This document shows, piece after piece, positions 1-7,963 of a DNA stretch of 52,068 nt. This DNA is from Deltaproteobacteria bacterium. GTDB lineage: Bacteria; Desulfobacterota; Desulfobacteria; Desulfobacterales; Desulfobacteraceae. Below the pieces are notes generated by a model. That model was given only the letters and a program-made list of their open reading frames with translations, ran no database searches and was not told the origin of the DNA. The DNA lies in contig JAADHV010000061.1 in the NCBI GenBank assembly GCA_013151635.1, positions 1 through 52,068 of the forward strand, given 5' to 3'. The position numbers and the translations under genes are program-made. Within the stretch, counting starts at the first letter, position 1, and each line of letters starts with the position of its first letter.

Positions 1-64
1 CATTAATTGCGGATGGCATTATAAAGCCTAAAAAAGTCCGTTTCCCATTTTTGACAAATATTTT

Positions 65-664
65 TCATGCATCGTTCATCCACTCTGGTGTCATTGCCCT
101 TAGAGCCTCTTTAACACCATGGCAATCATAAATAGGATAGCTTTCCTTTAAATCTGTAATATTAAAATATGCATAGAGATAAAAACTTTCATCATTCTTT
201 AGATAAATGCCATACCTGAGACCATCAGTTACAATTGGCCTCATGCACTTCTGTTTACCCTCGGCATATCGTTGTGCTTGAGAAATAGCAGTAAGGCAAG
301 AATTTCCTTTTTTCTTAGCTTCTACAGCAACGCTTAGATTATCATCTTTCCGGGGAAGATTGCTAAACAATGCAATATCAACTTTATTCCATTCAATAGC
401 CATTTTCTGTGGCGTCCATCCTAGTGCACGAAGAAGAGATACTGCAAGGTATGCAACTGTTTCAAACTCAGATGGATTATTAAATTTTTGATACCACTTG
501 GCGATACGAACGAGTTCATCAATTTCTGTGCTCAATGTTTCGATAGATGCGCTTGAAACACCATTATCAAATAAATAATCAGAAACAGATTCAAAAGGGA
601 TAGAACGCTTTTTTACCGTAGGAAGTTTTACTAATTCTTCATTAGAATCAAAATTTAAATTCAA
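65..664 (-). CDS. PD-(D/E)XK nuclease-like hypothetical protein
   Basis: This 199-residue protein has the layout of the N-terminal nuclease domain of type I restriction HsdR-like proteins. A helix with Glu69 (EFETVAYLAVSLLRALGW) precedes a strand carrying Asp96 (KVDIALF), then Glu115-Ala-Lys117 (VAVEAKKKG), then a helix with Gln130 and Tyr133 and the segment IVTDGLRYGIY. Asp, Glu-x-Lys and the trailing Gln are the usual PD-(D/E)XK residues. There is no helicase or specificity domain, so it is a stand-alone nuclease-like protein. It is the last of three closely spaced minus-strand genes beside a mobile-element scar, which would suit a defence or anti-phage role, but that role is inferred only. 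Fold assignment is by eye. Confidence 0.7.
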   Translation of the reverse strand: MNLNFDSNEELVKLPTVKKRSIPFESVSDYLFDNGVSSASIETLSTEIDELVRIAKWYQKFNNPSEFETVAYLAVSLLRALGWTPQKMAIEWNKVDIALFSNLPRKDDNLSVAVEAKKKGNSCLTAISQAQRYAEGKQKCMRPIVTDGLRYGIYLKNDESFYLYAYFNITDLKESYPIYDCHGVKEALRAMTPEWMNDA

Positions 665-705
665 TGATTCAATCCTTTAGGGTTATCGGCTACTTTTAAT
701 CCGCT

Positions 706-966
706 CTATTCAAATTTCTGATGACTTTGAATTAATGTACAAGAAGGATTATCTTCTTTTTCATTAATGTTTGTCAATTGATATGCGGCTTTGACCTCTT
801 TCCCGATGGTTTGATTAACTGTATCAAGTCCATTCGCTTCAACTTCTCTCAAATATTCAAGCATCAAAGAACGATTATTCTGAATGGTTAAAAAAACCTC
901 GTTGGTAATTTTTTTGTTTAAAATTCCTATTGCCTCATTAGCAATTTCTCTCGCATTCATTGACAA
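706..966 (-). CDS. small hypothetical protein (86 aa)
   Basis: I do not recognise this protein. It is short, mostly helical in composition, with no signal peptide or membrane segment. It begins MSMNAREIANEAIGILNKK and has a polar C-terminal tail with one Cys. An upstream GGAGACTTGTCA precedes the ATG. It lies 41 bp upstream of the nuclease-like gene and 54 bp downstream of the 166-residue gene on the same strand, so the three probably form one transcript. A small partner or regulator of the nuclease-like protein is one possibility, but nothing in the sequence proves it. Confidence 0.5.
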   Translation of the reverse strand: MSMNAREIANEAIGILNKKITNEVFLTIQNNRSLMLEYLREVEANGLDTVNQTIGKEVKAAYQLTNINEKEDNPSCTLIQSHQKFE

Positions 967-1020
967 GTCTCCTTTTGAATATGATGAATTATCGTTTCCT
1001 AATCTGACAAACCCTCTGTT

Positions 1021-1521
1021 TCATATTTTCACAATCCTCTTTGATGGCAGACCAGATGATAATATTTGTTGTTCTACTTCGTACAATATTTCACTTGATT
1101 TAGCAGCAAATAAGAACCGTGCGTGGGAATCATAATAGAAACCATAATTTCCAGTTTTCTTGAGTAACATCAACTTTTCTTGAATTTTTTCTGTTGCATT
1201 TCCAACTCTTGAAAACGATTGGTCAAATGAGAAAACAACTTCATGGCGTAGAAGATGATCTGCTATATCGCCGATAGTTATATGCTGTTTTGTTTTTTTC
1301 TTCCCGATTCCGATATCAGGGTCAAGAAGCAGTGCTGATTTTCTTGTACTTTTCTCTGTTAAAGGTGAGGCTTTTAGGAAACGATAGAAATCAGTTTTTA
1401 ACTCATTCCATTCTCCGGTAAGCATTGGGTCAACCAGCACTTGATACCCTGCCGCATTCAATTGTTCGATAAAAAATCTTTTAACGATATCGTATGAGTC
1501 TCCGAACCATTGTGGATTCAT
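1021..1521 (-). CDS. hypothetical protein (166 aa), first gene of the left-edge trio
   Basis: This is a soluble 166-residue protein starting MNPQWFGDSYDIVKRFF. It contains a central segment SALLLDPDIGIGKKK followed by HITIGDIADHLL, and a C-terminal segment with GFYYDSHARFLFAA. The acidic pair in LLDPD, the later Asp in FSFDQSF and the YDSHARF motif look like conserved, possibly catalytic, positions. I recall similar proteins only as uncharacterised and cannot assign an activity. It is the first gene of the left-edge trio, and the start is supported by AAAAGGAACTGGCA upstream. It sits in a region otherwise full of element debris, so horizontal transfer is likely. Confidence 0.6.
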   Translation of the reverse strand: MNPQWFGDSYDIVKRFFIEQLNAAGYQVLVDPMLTGEWNELKTDFYRFLKASPLTEKSTRKSALLLDPDIGIGKKKTKQHITIGDIADHLLRHEVVFSFDQSFSRVGNATEKIQEKLMLLKKTGNYGFYYDSHARFLFAAKSSEILYEVEQQILSSGLPSKRIVKI

Positions 1522-1662
1522 TGCCAGTTCCTTTTAAAAACGATCTGTACAATTGAACTGCTTTCTATTTGACCTATGATTGCAAATAATATTTATCAGC
1601 TATCAAAAACAGAAGTGGAAGGCAATTATAATCTTGAGGATAAACTATTATACTGATACTTT

Positions 1663-1827
1663 TTAATGGATTCTTTTCAATTGCGAATATAATTGACCAG
1701 CAGATGAGTATTTCTTCCGGATAAGATCATCTCGAATAGGGATTATTCTTCTTAAATCTTTGGGGTAATCTTTGAATTGCCCCTCTGTTATAGCGTAGAA
1801 CAGCTGTATGCGCTTTATTAACCCCAC
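1663..1827 (-). CDS. possible small ORF in the 1522-1857 gap
   Basis: The 336-bp gap between the 166-residue gene and the IS66 remnant contains one open stretch that reads like protein: MGLIKRIQLFYAITEGQFKD and onward for 54 codons from a GTG, ending KRIH. The frame closes immediately upstream with TAG and there is no convincing ribosome binding site, so it may be a fragment of a longer gene. I do not recognise it. Nothing else was seen in this gap. Confidence 0.2.
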   Translation of the reverse strand: MGLIKRIQLFYAITEGQFKDYPKDLRRIIPIRDDLIRKKYSSAGQLYSQLKRIH

Positions 1828-1857
1828 CTATCAAAGCGTGAAAAAATCAGATATAAT

Positions 1858-2652
1858 TTAAGCGGCGGGACCTGCCAGCAGAGTTTTGTCAATATTTTGA
1901 GGCATCAAAGCCATAAACTCATCAGCGGTCATGGCTTCAGGTAAATTTTCGAAAAGATATTTCAGATACCAATATGGTTAATATGGTTCAAGACCGTTGG
2001 CCTTGGCAGTTTCAATCAGGGTGTAAATGCACGCACTGGCATTGGCACCTTCAGTAGTGCAATTGAATAACCAATTCTTTCGGCCAAGAACGAGGGTCTT
2101 ATGGCATTTTCCACCACATTATTATCCGGACCGACCCTGCCATCTTCAGTATACCGGACCAGTCGGTGCCACTGATTGAGAGTATAGCCTATTGCCTTGC
2201 CCCTTGCCGAGCAGGCTTTTGGGTGGAACCTTATCTACTTTTGCATCCAACCATTTTTTAAATTCATTGAGGATGGGTACAGCTTTTTCCTGTCGCTCTT
2301 TGTTCAGGTCGTCAGCTGATAGTCCTTGCTCTCTTGCTTATTTTTCGATTTTGTAAAGCTTGCTGATATACTTTAAAGCAGTCCCGGCGTTACCAGGTAT
2401 GCCTTTTCCCCTCCCAAGAGCTTTTACAACATCCGTAAATTTTCTGCGAGCGTGCACCCAACAGGCAACATGAATAATACCTGTGATAATATCAAGGAAG
2501 TTGTACCCGGCATATCCGTCCGTTTGAACAATACCTTGGTATCCATTTAAAAATTGAGACGCAACATCTCCGGATCTTGTGGGGTGATACTGGAACATGA
2601 TGACCGGTTTGTTTGGTGCCCCTCCTTTGAGAAAAAAGACCTTACCCATCAA
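1858..2652 (-). pseudogene. IS66-family transposase remnant
   Basis: Read on the minus strand this is the catalytic and C-terminal part of an IS66 transposase. It includes KPVIMFQYHPTRSG, the DDE aspartate region VQTDGYAGYN, and VACWVHARRKF. After a stop following YKIEK the same frame resumes with a long stretch ending in WLDAKVDKVPPKSLLGKG. Frame changes follow within the region that normally reads LNQWHRLVRYTEDG and VENAIRPFVLGRKNWLF, then ANGLEPY with another stop, then a C-terminus ending LLAGPAA. The N-terminal half is missing: homology stops at 2652, next to a run of eight G. No accessory genes or terminal inverted repeats could be identified. The element is dead. Confidence 0.85.
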
Positions 2653-2666
2653 CCCCAGGGGGGGGA

Positions 2667-2897
2667 GTGTGTCATGAAAATAGTCTTACACGCTCCTATT
2701 ATGACAAAGGTGATGAATTTGCCACTGATTTTGCATATGCTTTAGCTTTATGTCGCAGAGGGTATAAACAGACTGAAATTTCACAAAGAATTATTGCAAC
2801 AAGGCAAAATTGGAAAAATCATATCGGCCCTAAAAAAATGGGAAACTATCTGACACGAACGATAACAAAAGCCTGGAAAATTGTCACTCAAAATTGA
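2667..2897 (+). pseudogene. C-terminal fragment of a plasmid/phage-type DNA primase
   Basis: The 76-residue reading contains TDFAYALALCRRGYKQTEIS, then RQNWKNHIGPKKMGNYLTRT, a pattern I associate with the C-terminal helical region of RepB-like primases carried by plasmids and integrative elements. The catalytic primase part is absent. The fragment begins directly at the broken end of the IS66 remnant, so insertion and deletion probably removed the front of the gene. The apparent start (GTG at 2667) is thus arbitrary. It is likely cargo of the same element as the integrase downstream. Family assignment is from pattern memory. Confidence 0.45.
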
Positions 2898-2993
2898 TTT
2901 AGTCTGATAATTTTACCCCATTCCCTGATTTATCATGAAAACATGTCCATGGATTATCGAGATTACACTCAGTATGGATAATAAAGTTTATTT

Positions 2994-4064
2994 TTGAGAG
3001 GTAAAATTTGGTGGATCAAGTATTACCGAAACGGCAAATGTTTTCGAGAAAGCAGTGAGAGCACTTTAAAAATGGTCGCAAAAAAAATGTTGGCCAGAAA
3101 GGAGGGGGGGGAAATAGCACAGGGGAAGATTCCTGGTATTTTGTTTGACAGGGTGACTTTTGATCAGCTTTCAGAAGATTTTTTGAGAGATTATAGGATT
3201 AATCAGAAGAAGTCTTTAAATAAAGCAAGAAAGAGTGTTGATCATCTTAAAAAAGTCTTTGAGCTGTTTCACGTGCCAGAGATAACGACTCCTAAGATTA
3301 ATATTTATATTGAGAAGAGAATTAATGCAGGAGCAGCCAATGCTACGATTAACAGAGAGTTAGCAGCTTTAAAACGAATGCTAAATTTCGGGGCAAAACA
3401 AACCCCGCCGCTTGTTGATAGGGTACCTAATATCCCAATGTTAAAAGAAAATAACATTAGAAAAGGTTTTTTTGAGCATGATGAGTATTTGGCGCTACGT
3501 GATTATCTTCCAGGCTATCTTAAAGGCTTTGTTACCTTTGCATATAAATCAGGATGGCGAGTTTCTGAAATTATTAATTTAAAATGGTCTAATGTTGATT
3601 TGAAACAAGGTATTGTTTGGTTAGAAAGTGGCATGACTAAAAATATGGAAGGGCGTACAATATACCTGGATGAAGAACTAAAGGCTGTTTTTCTCGACCA
3701 GTGGTCAAGCCAGAAAAAAACTAATAAAATAATGCCCTATGTTTTTCCGAGTAGCAGAGGGAAAGGAAAAATTATCGATTTTAGAAAGTCTTGGAAGAAG
3801 GCTTGTAAAGATGCCAGTATACCAAATCGTATTTTTCATGATTTTCGAAGAACTGCTATCCGTAATATGGTACGTTCCGGTATACCTGAACGAGTTGCTA
3901 TGATGATTTCAGGGCATAAAACTAGATCAGTATTTGAGCGATATAATATTGTTAATGAAACTGATTTGATTAGTGCTGCAAAGAGGCATGAAGTTTACCT
4001 GAAAAATCTGTCACGGGCACAATTTGGGCACAATCGGTACCTTTTGAAGCAAAAAAGGGTTTAA
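2994..4064 (+). CDS. tyrosine recombinase / integrase of a tRNA-Leu element
   Basis: This is a site-specific recombinase of 356 residues with an N-terminal arm-binding segment (GKIWWIKYYRNGK), a SAM-like core-binding domain around residues 55-135, and a catalytic domain carrying Arg189 (SGWRVSEI), His282-x-x-Arg285 (FHDFRRTAIR), His308 (ISGHKT) and the nucleophile Tyr317 (ERYNIV). All key residues are present, so it may be active. It ends 30 bp before the 3' end of a tRNA-Leu, the usual attachment target of such enzymes. The start is uncertain: the reading begins at TTG 2994, while an ATG at 2974 in another frame gives MDNKVYF. Members of the family often begin with a few residues before RGKIWW, so a one-base frameshift is possible. 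Confidence 0.9.
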   Translation: MRGKIWWIKYYRNGKCFRESSESTLKMVAKKMLARKEGGEIAQGKIPGILFDRVTFDQLSEDFLRDYRINQKKSLNKARKSVDHLKKVFELFHVPEITTPKINIYIEKRINAGAANATINRELAALKRMLNFGAKQTPPLVDRVPNIPMLKENNIRKGFFEHDEYLALRDYLPGYLKGFVTFAYKSGWRVSEIINLKWSNVDLKQGIVWLESGMTKNMEGRTIYLDEELKAVFLDQWSSQKKTNKIMPYVFPSSRGKGKIIDFRKSWKKACKDASIPNRIFHDFRRTAIRNMVRSGIPERVAMMISGHKTRSVFERYNIVNETDLISAAKRHEVYLKNLSRAQFGHNRYLLKQKRV

Positions 4065-4094
4065 CCGAAATTGGCTAAGCCCTTATTATTAACT

Positions 4095-4181
4095 GGTACC
4101 GGAGGCGAGACTTGAACTCGCAAGGGCTTAAAGCCCGGAGGATTTTGAGTCCTCTGCGTCTACCAATTCCACCACTCCGGC
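4095..4181 (-). tRNA. tRNA-Leu (anticodon CAA)
   Basis: Reading the minus strand, a 7-bp acceptor stem (GCCGGAG with CTCCGGT) is followed by the D-arm, and an anticodon stem GAGGA/TCCTC closes the loop CTCAAAA, giving anticodon CAA. A long variable arm typical of class II leucine tRNAs follows, then the T-arm (GAGTTCAAGTCTC) and an encoded CCA end at 4095-4097. The integrase gene lies just beyond the 3' end, marking this tRNA as the likely attB of the element to the left. Confidence 0.95.
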
Positions 4182-4244
4182 AGGAATTGTTCTTTTTTAA
4201 GGGAAAACTTGGAATTTGTCAATGAAATTATGGTATATGCCATG

Positions 4245-4886
4245 TCAAAGTGAAAGGGTCCGGGTGATCTTTTTTTTGGAAACAGCACCTTCCCGGATGA
4301 TGGTTATTTTTGATGAGGTTGCATCGGCAATGGTTGATCCTGCTCCACCTTGCAGGCTGCCTGCATCAAGAACCAGGTCTGCATGGTCAATGATGGCGGG
4401 GTCAAGCTGGTTGATCCGGCTGCAGCTTTGCTGTCCTGACAGGTTTGCGCTGGTTCCTGTTATGGGAAATCCTGCATGTTTGACAAGGGCGTTTGCAACC
4501 GGATGGGCAGGAATTCTTACCCCTATCTTACCGGTATTGGCAGTTAAAATCTGTGGAATGGTGTCTTTTGCTTCAAATACAAGGGTCAGGTTTCCGGGCC
4601 AGAAGGTGTCCATAAGTTTTTTTGCAGGTTCAAGGATTGATTTGACAAGATAAGGGAGCATGTCCCTGTCCGGTATAAGGATAAGAATCGGGTTGTTTAA
4701 AGGCCGCTGCTTTAAATGAAAAACTTTTTTTACAGCTTTTTTATTTAAAGCATTTGTTGCAATCCCATAAAGATATTTAGCCGGAAAGATTACAAGTCCG
4801 TTGTTTTGGATAATCTTTCCGGCCTTAAAAATAATGTCGGATTCAGGATTTACAGGGTTAACAGCAAGTATCTTATTTCTTGTCAT
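4245..4886 (-). CDS. tsaC: L-threonylcarbamoyladenylate synthase (Sua5/YrdC/TsaC family)
   Basis: The enzyme makes threonylcarbamoyl-AMP from threonine, bicarbonate and ATP for the universal t6A37 modification of ANN-decoding tRNAs, in the cytoplasm. The 213 residues cover one YrdC domain: GLVIFPAKYLYGIATNA near residue 30 (normally a TDT-YG motif, here altered to AKYLYG), the conserved KQRP, WPGNLTLV, GVRIPAHPVANAL, and GTSANLSGQ. There is no C-terminal Sua5 domain. It overlaps purD-purE by 4 bp (ATGA), so it is translationally coupled as the last gene of a ddl-purDE-tsaC unit. The substitution of the usual Thr-Asp-Thr is noteworthy and may point to the YciO-like side of the family. Confidence 0.85.
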   Translation of the reverse strand: MTRNKILAVNPVNPESDIIFKAGKIIQNNGLVIFPAKYLYGIATNALNKKAVKKVFHLKQRPLNNPILILIPDRDMLPYLVKSILEPAKKLMDTFWPGNLTLVFEAKDTIPQILTANTGKIGVRIPAHPVANALVKHAGFPITGTSANLSGQQSCSRINQLDPAIIDHADLVLDAGSLQGGAGSTIADATSSKITIIREGAVSKKKITRTLSL

Positions 4887-6646
4887 GCAAAAGATTCTGC
4901 CTTTTTATTAACTTTATCTGTCATCTCTTTTTTAAAGGTCAAAAGTTTTTCAGCTATCCTGGGATCTGAGACGGCAATGATCTGGGCCGCGCTGATGCCT
5001 GCATTATAGGCTCCTGATTTTCCGATTGCCATGGTCGATACAGGAATTCCGGGAGGCATCTGGACCGTTGCAAGCAGTGAATCCATTCCCTGGAGCGCGG
5101 ATGAGTCAATGGGAACACCTAAAACAGGAAGTGTTGTATGGGCGGCAATTACGCCTGCAAGATGGGCTGCATGGCCGGCACCGCAGATAAGTACTTTTAT
5201 GCCTTTATCTTTTGCATTGGCTGCAAGCTGTGCCGCTCTTTCCGGAGTCCTGTGCGCAGAAGCAACAGTGACATAGTATGGGATATCGAATTGTTTCAGT
5301 ATGGATAAGGCTTTTTCCATGACAGGAAAATCAGAGTCGCTTCCCATTATTACTCCCACCTTTGGGGGTATTGAAAGGCGTTTTAAGGCTTTTGCCCCGA
5401 TGTCTTTCCTGTAGAAATGATTGTTAAAAGAGATTTTGCCACAGGCCTCATAGGCCCGGTCAATGGCTTGCTTAACGTCATTGCCAAGGGATGTTACCCC
5501 AAGAACCCTGCCGCCTGAAGTCACAACTTTATTGTTTTTTAATGCAGTTCCTGCGTGGAAGACGACAGTATCTTCAACTTTGCCTGCTTCATCAAGGCCC
5601 AGGATTTCCTCCCCGGTATCATATGGGCCGGGGTAACCACCGGAAGAAATTACCACACACATGGCAGCTTTCGGGTTTATTTTTGTGGAATAATTGTGCA
5701 GGGTGCCGTCACAGCAGGCTTCCATCAGGGGCACCAGGTCGTTTTCAAGCCTCATGAGAATGGGCTGGGTTTCGGGGTCGCCCAGTCTTGTGTTGAATTC
5801 AAGCACTTTAATTTTATCTTTATCCACCATAAGGCCTGCATAGAGAACGCCTTTAAATGGTGTGCCCTCTTTGGCCATGCCCTCGACAGCCGGGATCATG
5901 ACTTCATTCATGGCTTTTTCCCGCAGCATGTGATCCAGTACCGGTGCCGGTGAGTAGGCTCCCATTCCTCCTGTATTCGGACCTTTGTCATTATCAAAAA
6001 CCCTTTTATGATCCTGGGATTCCGGCAAGGGAAGGACTGTCTTGCCGTCTGTTAATGCAATAAAAGAAGCTTCTTCCCCTTTTAGGCATTCTTCCACAAC
6101 CACAATGGCGCCTGCATCGCCAAAGGCATTTTCATTGATCATGGAATCGATTGCTTTGTTTGCTTCATCAAGGGTTGAACAGATAATCACGCCTTTTCCT
6201 GCTGCAAGGCCGTCAGCCTTGACCACGCACGGGGCTCCAAGGGCCCTGGCATAGGCCTTGGCTTTGCCTGTATCAGTGAAGGCCTTACCCATGGCGCAGG
6301 GGATATTGTATTTTAGCATATGCTGTTTTGAAAAATCCTTGCTGCCTTCAAGTCTTGCCGCAGCTTTGCCCGGGCCGAATATTTTTAAGCCCATGGTTTC
6401 GAATACATCTGCAATGCCTTTTACCAGGGGACCTTCAGGGCCTACAACTGTCAGGTCAATATCATTTTCCTTTGCAAAGGAAGCAAGTTTTTCAATATCG
6501 TCTGCATTGATGGGAACAGATTCTGCCAGTTCGTGGGTTCCGGCGTTTCCCGGGGCGCAATATATTTTCTCCACCAAAGGGCTTTTTGATATTTTCCATA
6601 CCATTGTATGTTCACGTCCACCGCCACCAATGACTAGAATCTTCAT
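4883..6646 (-). CDS. purD-purE: fused phosphoribosylamine-glycine ligase / N5-carboxyaminoimidazole ribonucleotide mutase
   Basis: Two purine-biosynthesis enzymes are joined in one 587-residue chain. Residues 1-425 are PurD, the ATP-grasp ligase making GAR: GGGGREHTMVW at the N-terminus, the ATP-grasp core with KADGLAAGKGV (143-153), GPNTGGMGAYSP (222-233) and the metal-binding EFNTRLGDPE (283-292). Residues 428-565 are PurE: GSDSD (435-439), SAHRTP (463-468), GAGHAAHLAG (489-498) and LATVQMPPGIPV. The join is the short segment KRLSIPPK, with no internal start. PurD and PurE act at different steps of the pathway, so the fusion coordinates expression but not adjacent reactions. Its ATG overlaps the ddl stop (ATGA), and its ribosome binding site lies inside ddl. 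Confidence 0.95.
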   Translation of the reverse strand: MKILVIGGGGREHTMVWKISKSPLVEKIYCAPGNAGTHELAESVPINADDIEKLASFAKENDIDLTVVGPEGPLVKGIADVFETMGLKIFGPGKAAARLEGSKDFSKQHMLKYNIPCAMGKAFTDTGKAKAYARALGAPCVVKADGLAAGKGVIICSTLDEANKAIDSMINENAFGDAGAIVVVEECLKGEEASFIALTDGKTVLPLPESQDHKRVFDNDKGPNTGGMGAYSPAPVLDHMLREKAMNEVMIPAVEGMAKEGTPFKGVLYAGLMVDKDKIKVLEFNTRLGDPETQPILMRLENDLVPLMEACCDGTLHNYSTKINPKAAMCVVISSGGYPGPYDTGEEILGLDEAGKVEDTVVFHAGTALKNNKVVTSGGRVLGVTSLGNDVKQAIDRAYEACGKISFNNHFYRKDIGAKALKRLSIPPKVGVIMGSDSDFPVMEKALSILKQFDIPYYVTVASAHRTPERAAQLAANAKDKGIKVLICGAGHAAHLAGVIAAHTTLPVLGVPIDSSALQGMDSLLATVQMPPGIPVSTMAIGKSGAYNAGISAAQIIAVSDPRIAEKLLTFKKEMTDKVNKKAESFA

Positions 6647-7602
6647 ATTGATCTCCTTAATTTTGTTTTCTCATGTTCTTTGATTGATAATTGAATGAGT
6701 TTGTCTAAAAGTTTGGTAAAAGAGTATCCTGCAACCTGTGCCGACTGCGGAAAAAGACTTGTGGCTGTCATTCCTGGGATTGTATTTGTTTCAAGGACCG
6801 ATAATTTATTGTCACAAAGTATCATATCCGTCCTGGAATATCCTTTCAGGAAAAGGGCCCGGTGGGCTTTGACTGCAAGTTCCCGGACATTTTTGGCAAT
6901 TGCTTCATCAATGCGGGCAGGGCAGATTTCCTTTGTTTCACCGGTCACATATTTCGCCTTGTAATCAAAAAATTCATGGCCTTCACCAGGGACAATTTCA
7001 ATGATTGGCAATGCTTCTAAATTGTCATTGCCCAAAACGCCGCAGGTAAGTTCAATACCCTGAATATATTTTTCAATGATGACCAGGTCGTCATGGTTAA
7101 ATCCCAGGGCCACAGCCTCCTTGAGATCTGATTCTTTTTTGACAATGGTCATGCCGACACTTGACCCGGCGCAGCCCGGTTTTACAACCAGGGGGAGTCC
7201 CAATGCCCCTGCAATTTTCCCAGGTACTATTTTTTCGTTCATGGAAAATGATAAATATGATGGAGTGGGAATCCTTGCCCCTTCATAAAGCCTCTTGGCA
7301 ACAAGCTTATTCATGGCCATAGAGCTTCCTAAAACCCCTGCCCCCTGATAGGGGATGTCAAGCAGGTCCAAAAGCCCCTGAACGGTTCCGTCTTCACCAA
7401 AAGGGCCGTGCAGGATGATCAGTGCTGCATCAATCTTATCCGCATCAGTAACAAGCTGCTTTAAATCTGTTTTGGGATCATACAGGGAAATATCATACTT
7501 GTCTTTATCCAGGGCATCAAATACCTGTATGCCGCTGTTAAGGGAAACCTGTCTTTCCGAAGACACTCCTCCTGATAAAAGGGCCAGCCTGATTTTTTCC
7601 AT
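6643..7602 (-). CDS. ddl: D-alanine--D-alanine ligase
   Basis: This ATP-grasp ligase makes the D-Ala-D-Ala dipeptide for peptidoglycan in the cytoplasm. Seen are ALLSGGVSSERQVSLNSG at the N-terminus, the substrate loop HGPFGEDGTVQGLLD, VVKPGCAGSSVGMT, the ATP-grasp core, and ETNTIPGMT near the C-terminus. I chose ATG at 7602 (319 residues, the usual length) because AGGAGTTTAAT lies just upstream. The longer reading from 7683 adds a lysine-rich tail and would overlap the upstream gene. The 3' end overlaps purD-purE by 4 bp. Confidence 0.95.
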   Translation of the reverse strand: MEKIRLALLSGGVSSERQVSLNSGIQVFDALDKDKYDISLYDPKTDLKQLVTDADKIDAALIILHGPFGEDGTVQGLLDLLDIPYQGAGVLGSSMAMNKLVAKRLYEGARIPTPSYLSFSMNEKIVPGKIAGALGLPLVVKPGCAGSSVGMTIVKKESDLKEAVALGFNHDDLVIIEKYIQGIELTCGVLGNDNLEALPIIEIVPGEGHEFFDYKAKYVTGETKEICPARIDEAIAKNVRELAVKAHRALFLKGYSRTDMILCDNKLSVLETNTIPGMTATSLFPQSAQVAGYSFTKLLDKLIQLSIKEHEKTKLRRSI

Positions 7603-7618
7603 ATTAAACTCCTGTTTT

Positions 7619-7963
7619 TTATCCTTGAATAATATCTTGTTTTGCTTTTTTAAACTCTTCTTTGGTGATAAGTTTTTTTTCAAAAAGGGCTGTCAGTTCG
7701 AGAATTTTCTGCTCTGTTTTTATGATATTGTTTTCAATGAGGGGACTTTTCAGATGGGGTGAATCCCTGTGATCAAGGAGCATTGAATGGCTTTGGTCTG
7801 CACTGATTTTAAAAGACGCAAGGCCTCCAAAAAGTTTGATTTCAACTGTCCTGTCCCGGAATTCCGGCATCAGGAGGATATCTTTTATATTAGATGAACT
7901 GTTTTTCATCCGCCGGTAGAAAATCCAGGCAATGGACAGAACAAGAATACCTAAACCGCCCAT
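7619..7963 (-). CDS. SHOCT-domain membrane protein (C-terminal part of a probable split gene)
   Basis: This 114-residue reading starts inside a hydrophobic stretch (MGGLGILVLSIAWIFYRR), followed by a soluble segment and a C-terminal SHOCT motif (ILELTALFEKKLITKEEFKK). SHOCT tails are common on small bacterial membrane proteins of unknown function. The same frame stays open upstream and reads KGVYNYLPWIMGGLG, so the transmembrane helix seems to begin before the ATG. Together with the preceding 48-residue reading it would make one two-helix protein. The start given overlaps the upstream stop as TAATG, so translational coupling is the alternative to a frameshift. Confidence 0.55.
   Translation of the reverse strand: MGGLGILVLSIAWIFYRRMKNSSSNIKDILLMPEFRDRTVEIKLFGGLASFKISADQSHSMLLDHRDSPHLKSPLIENNIIKTEQKILELTALFEKKLITKEEFKKAKQDIIQG

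Noticed and set aside
1-4094. Second attachment site repeat of the tRNA-Leu 3' end
   Set aside because: No second copy of the tRNA 3' sequence was found to the left within the window.
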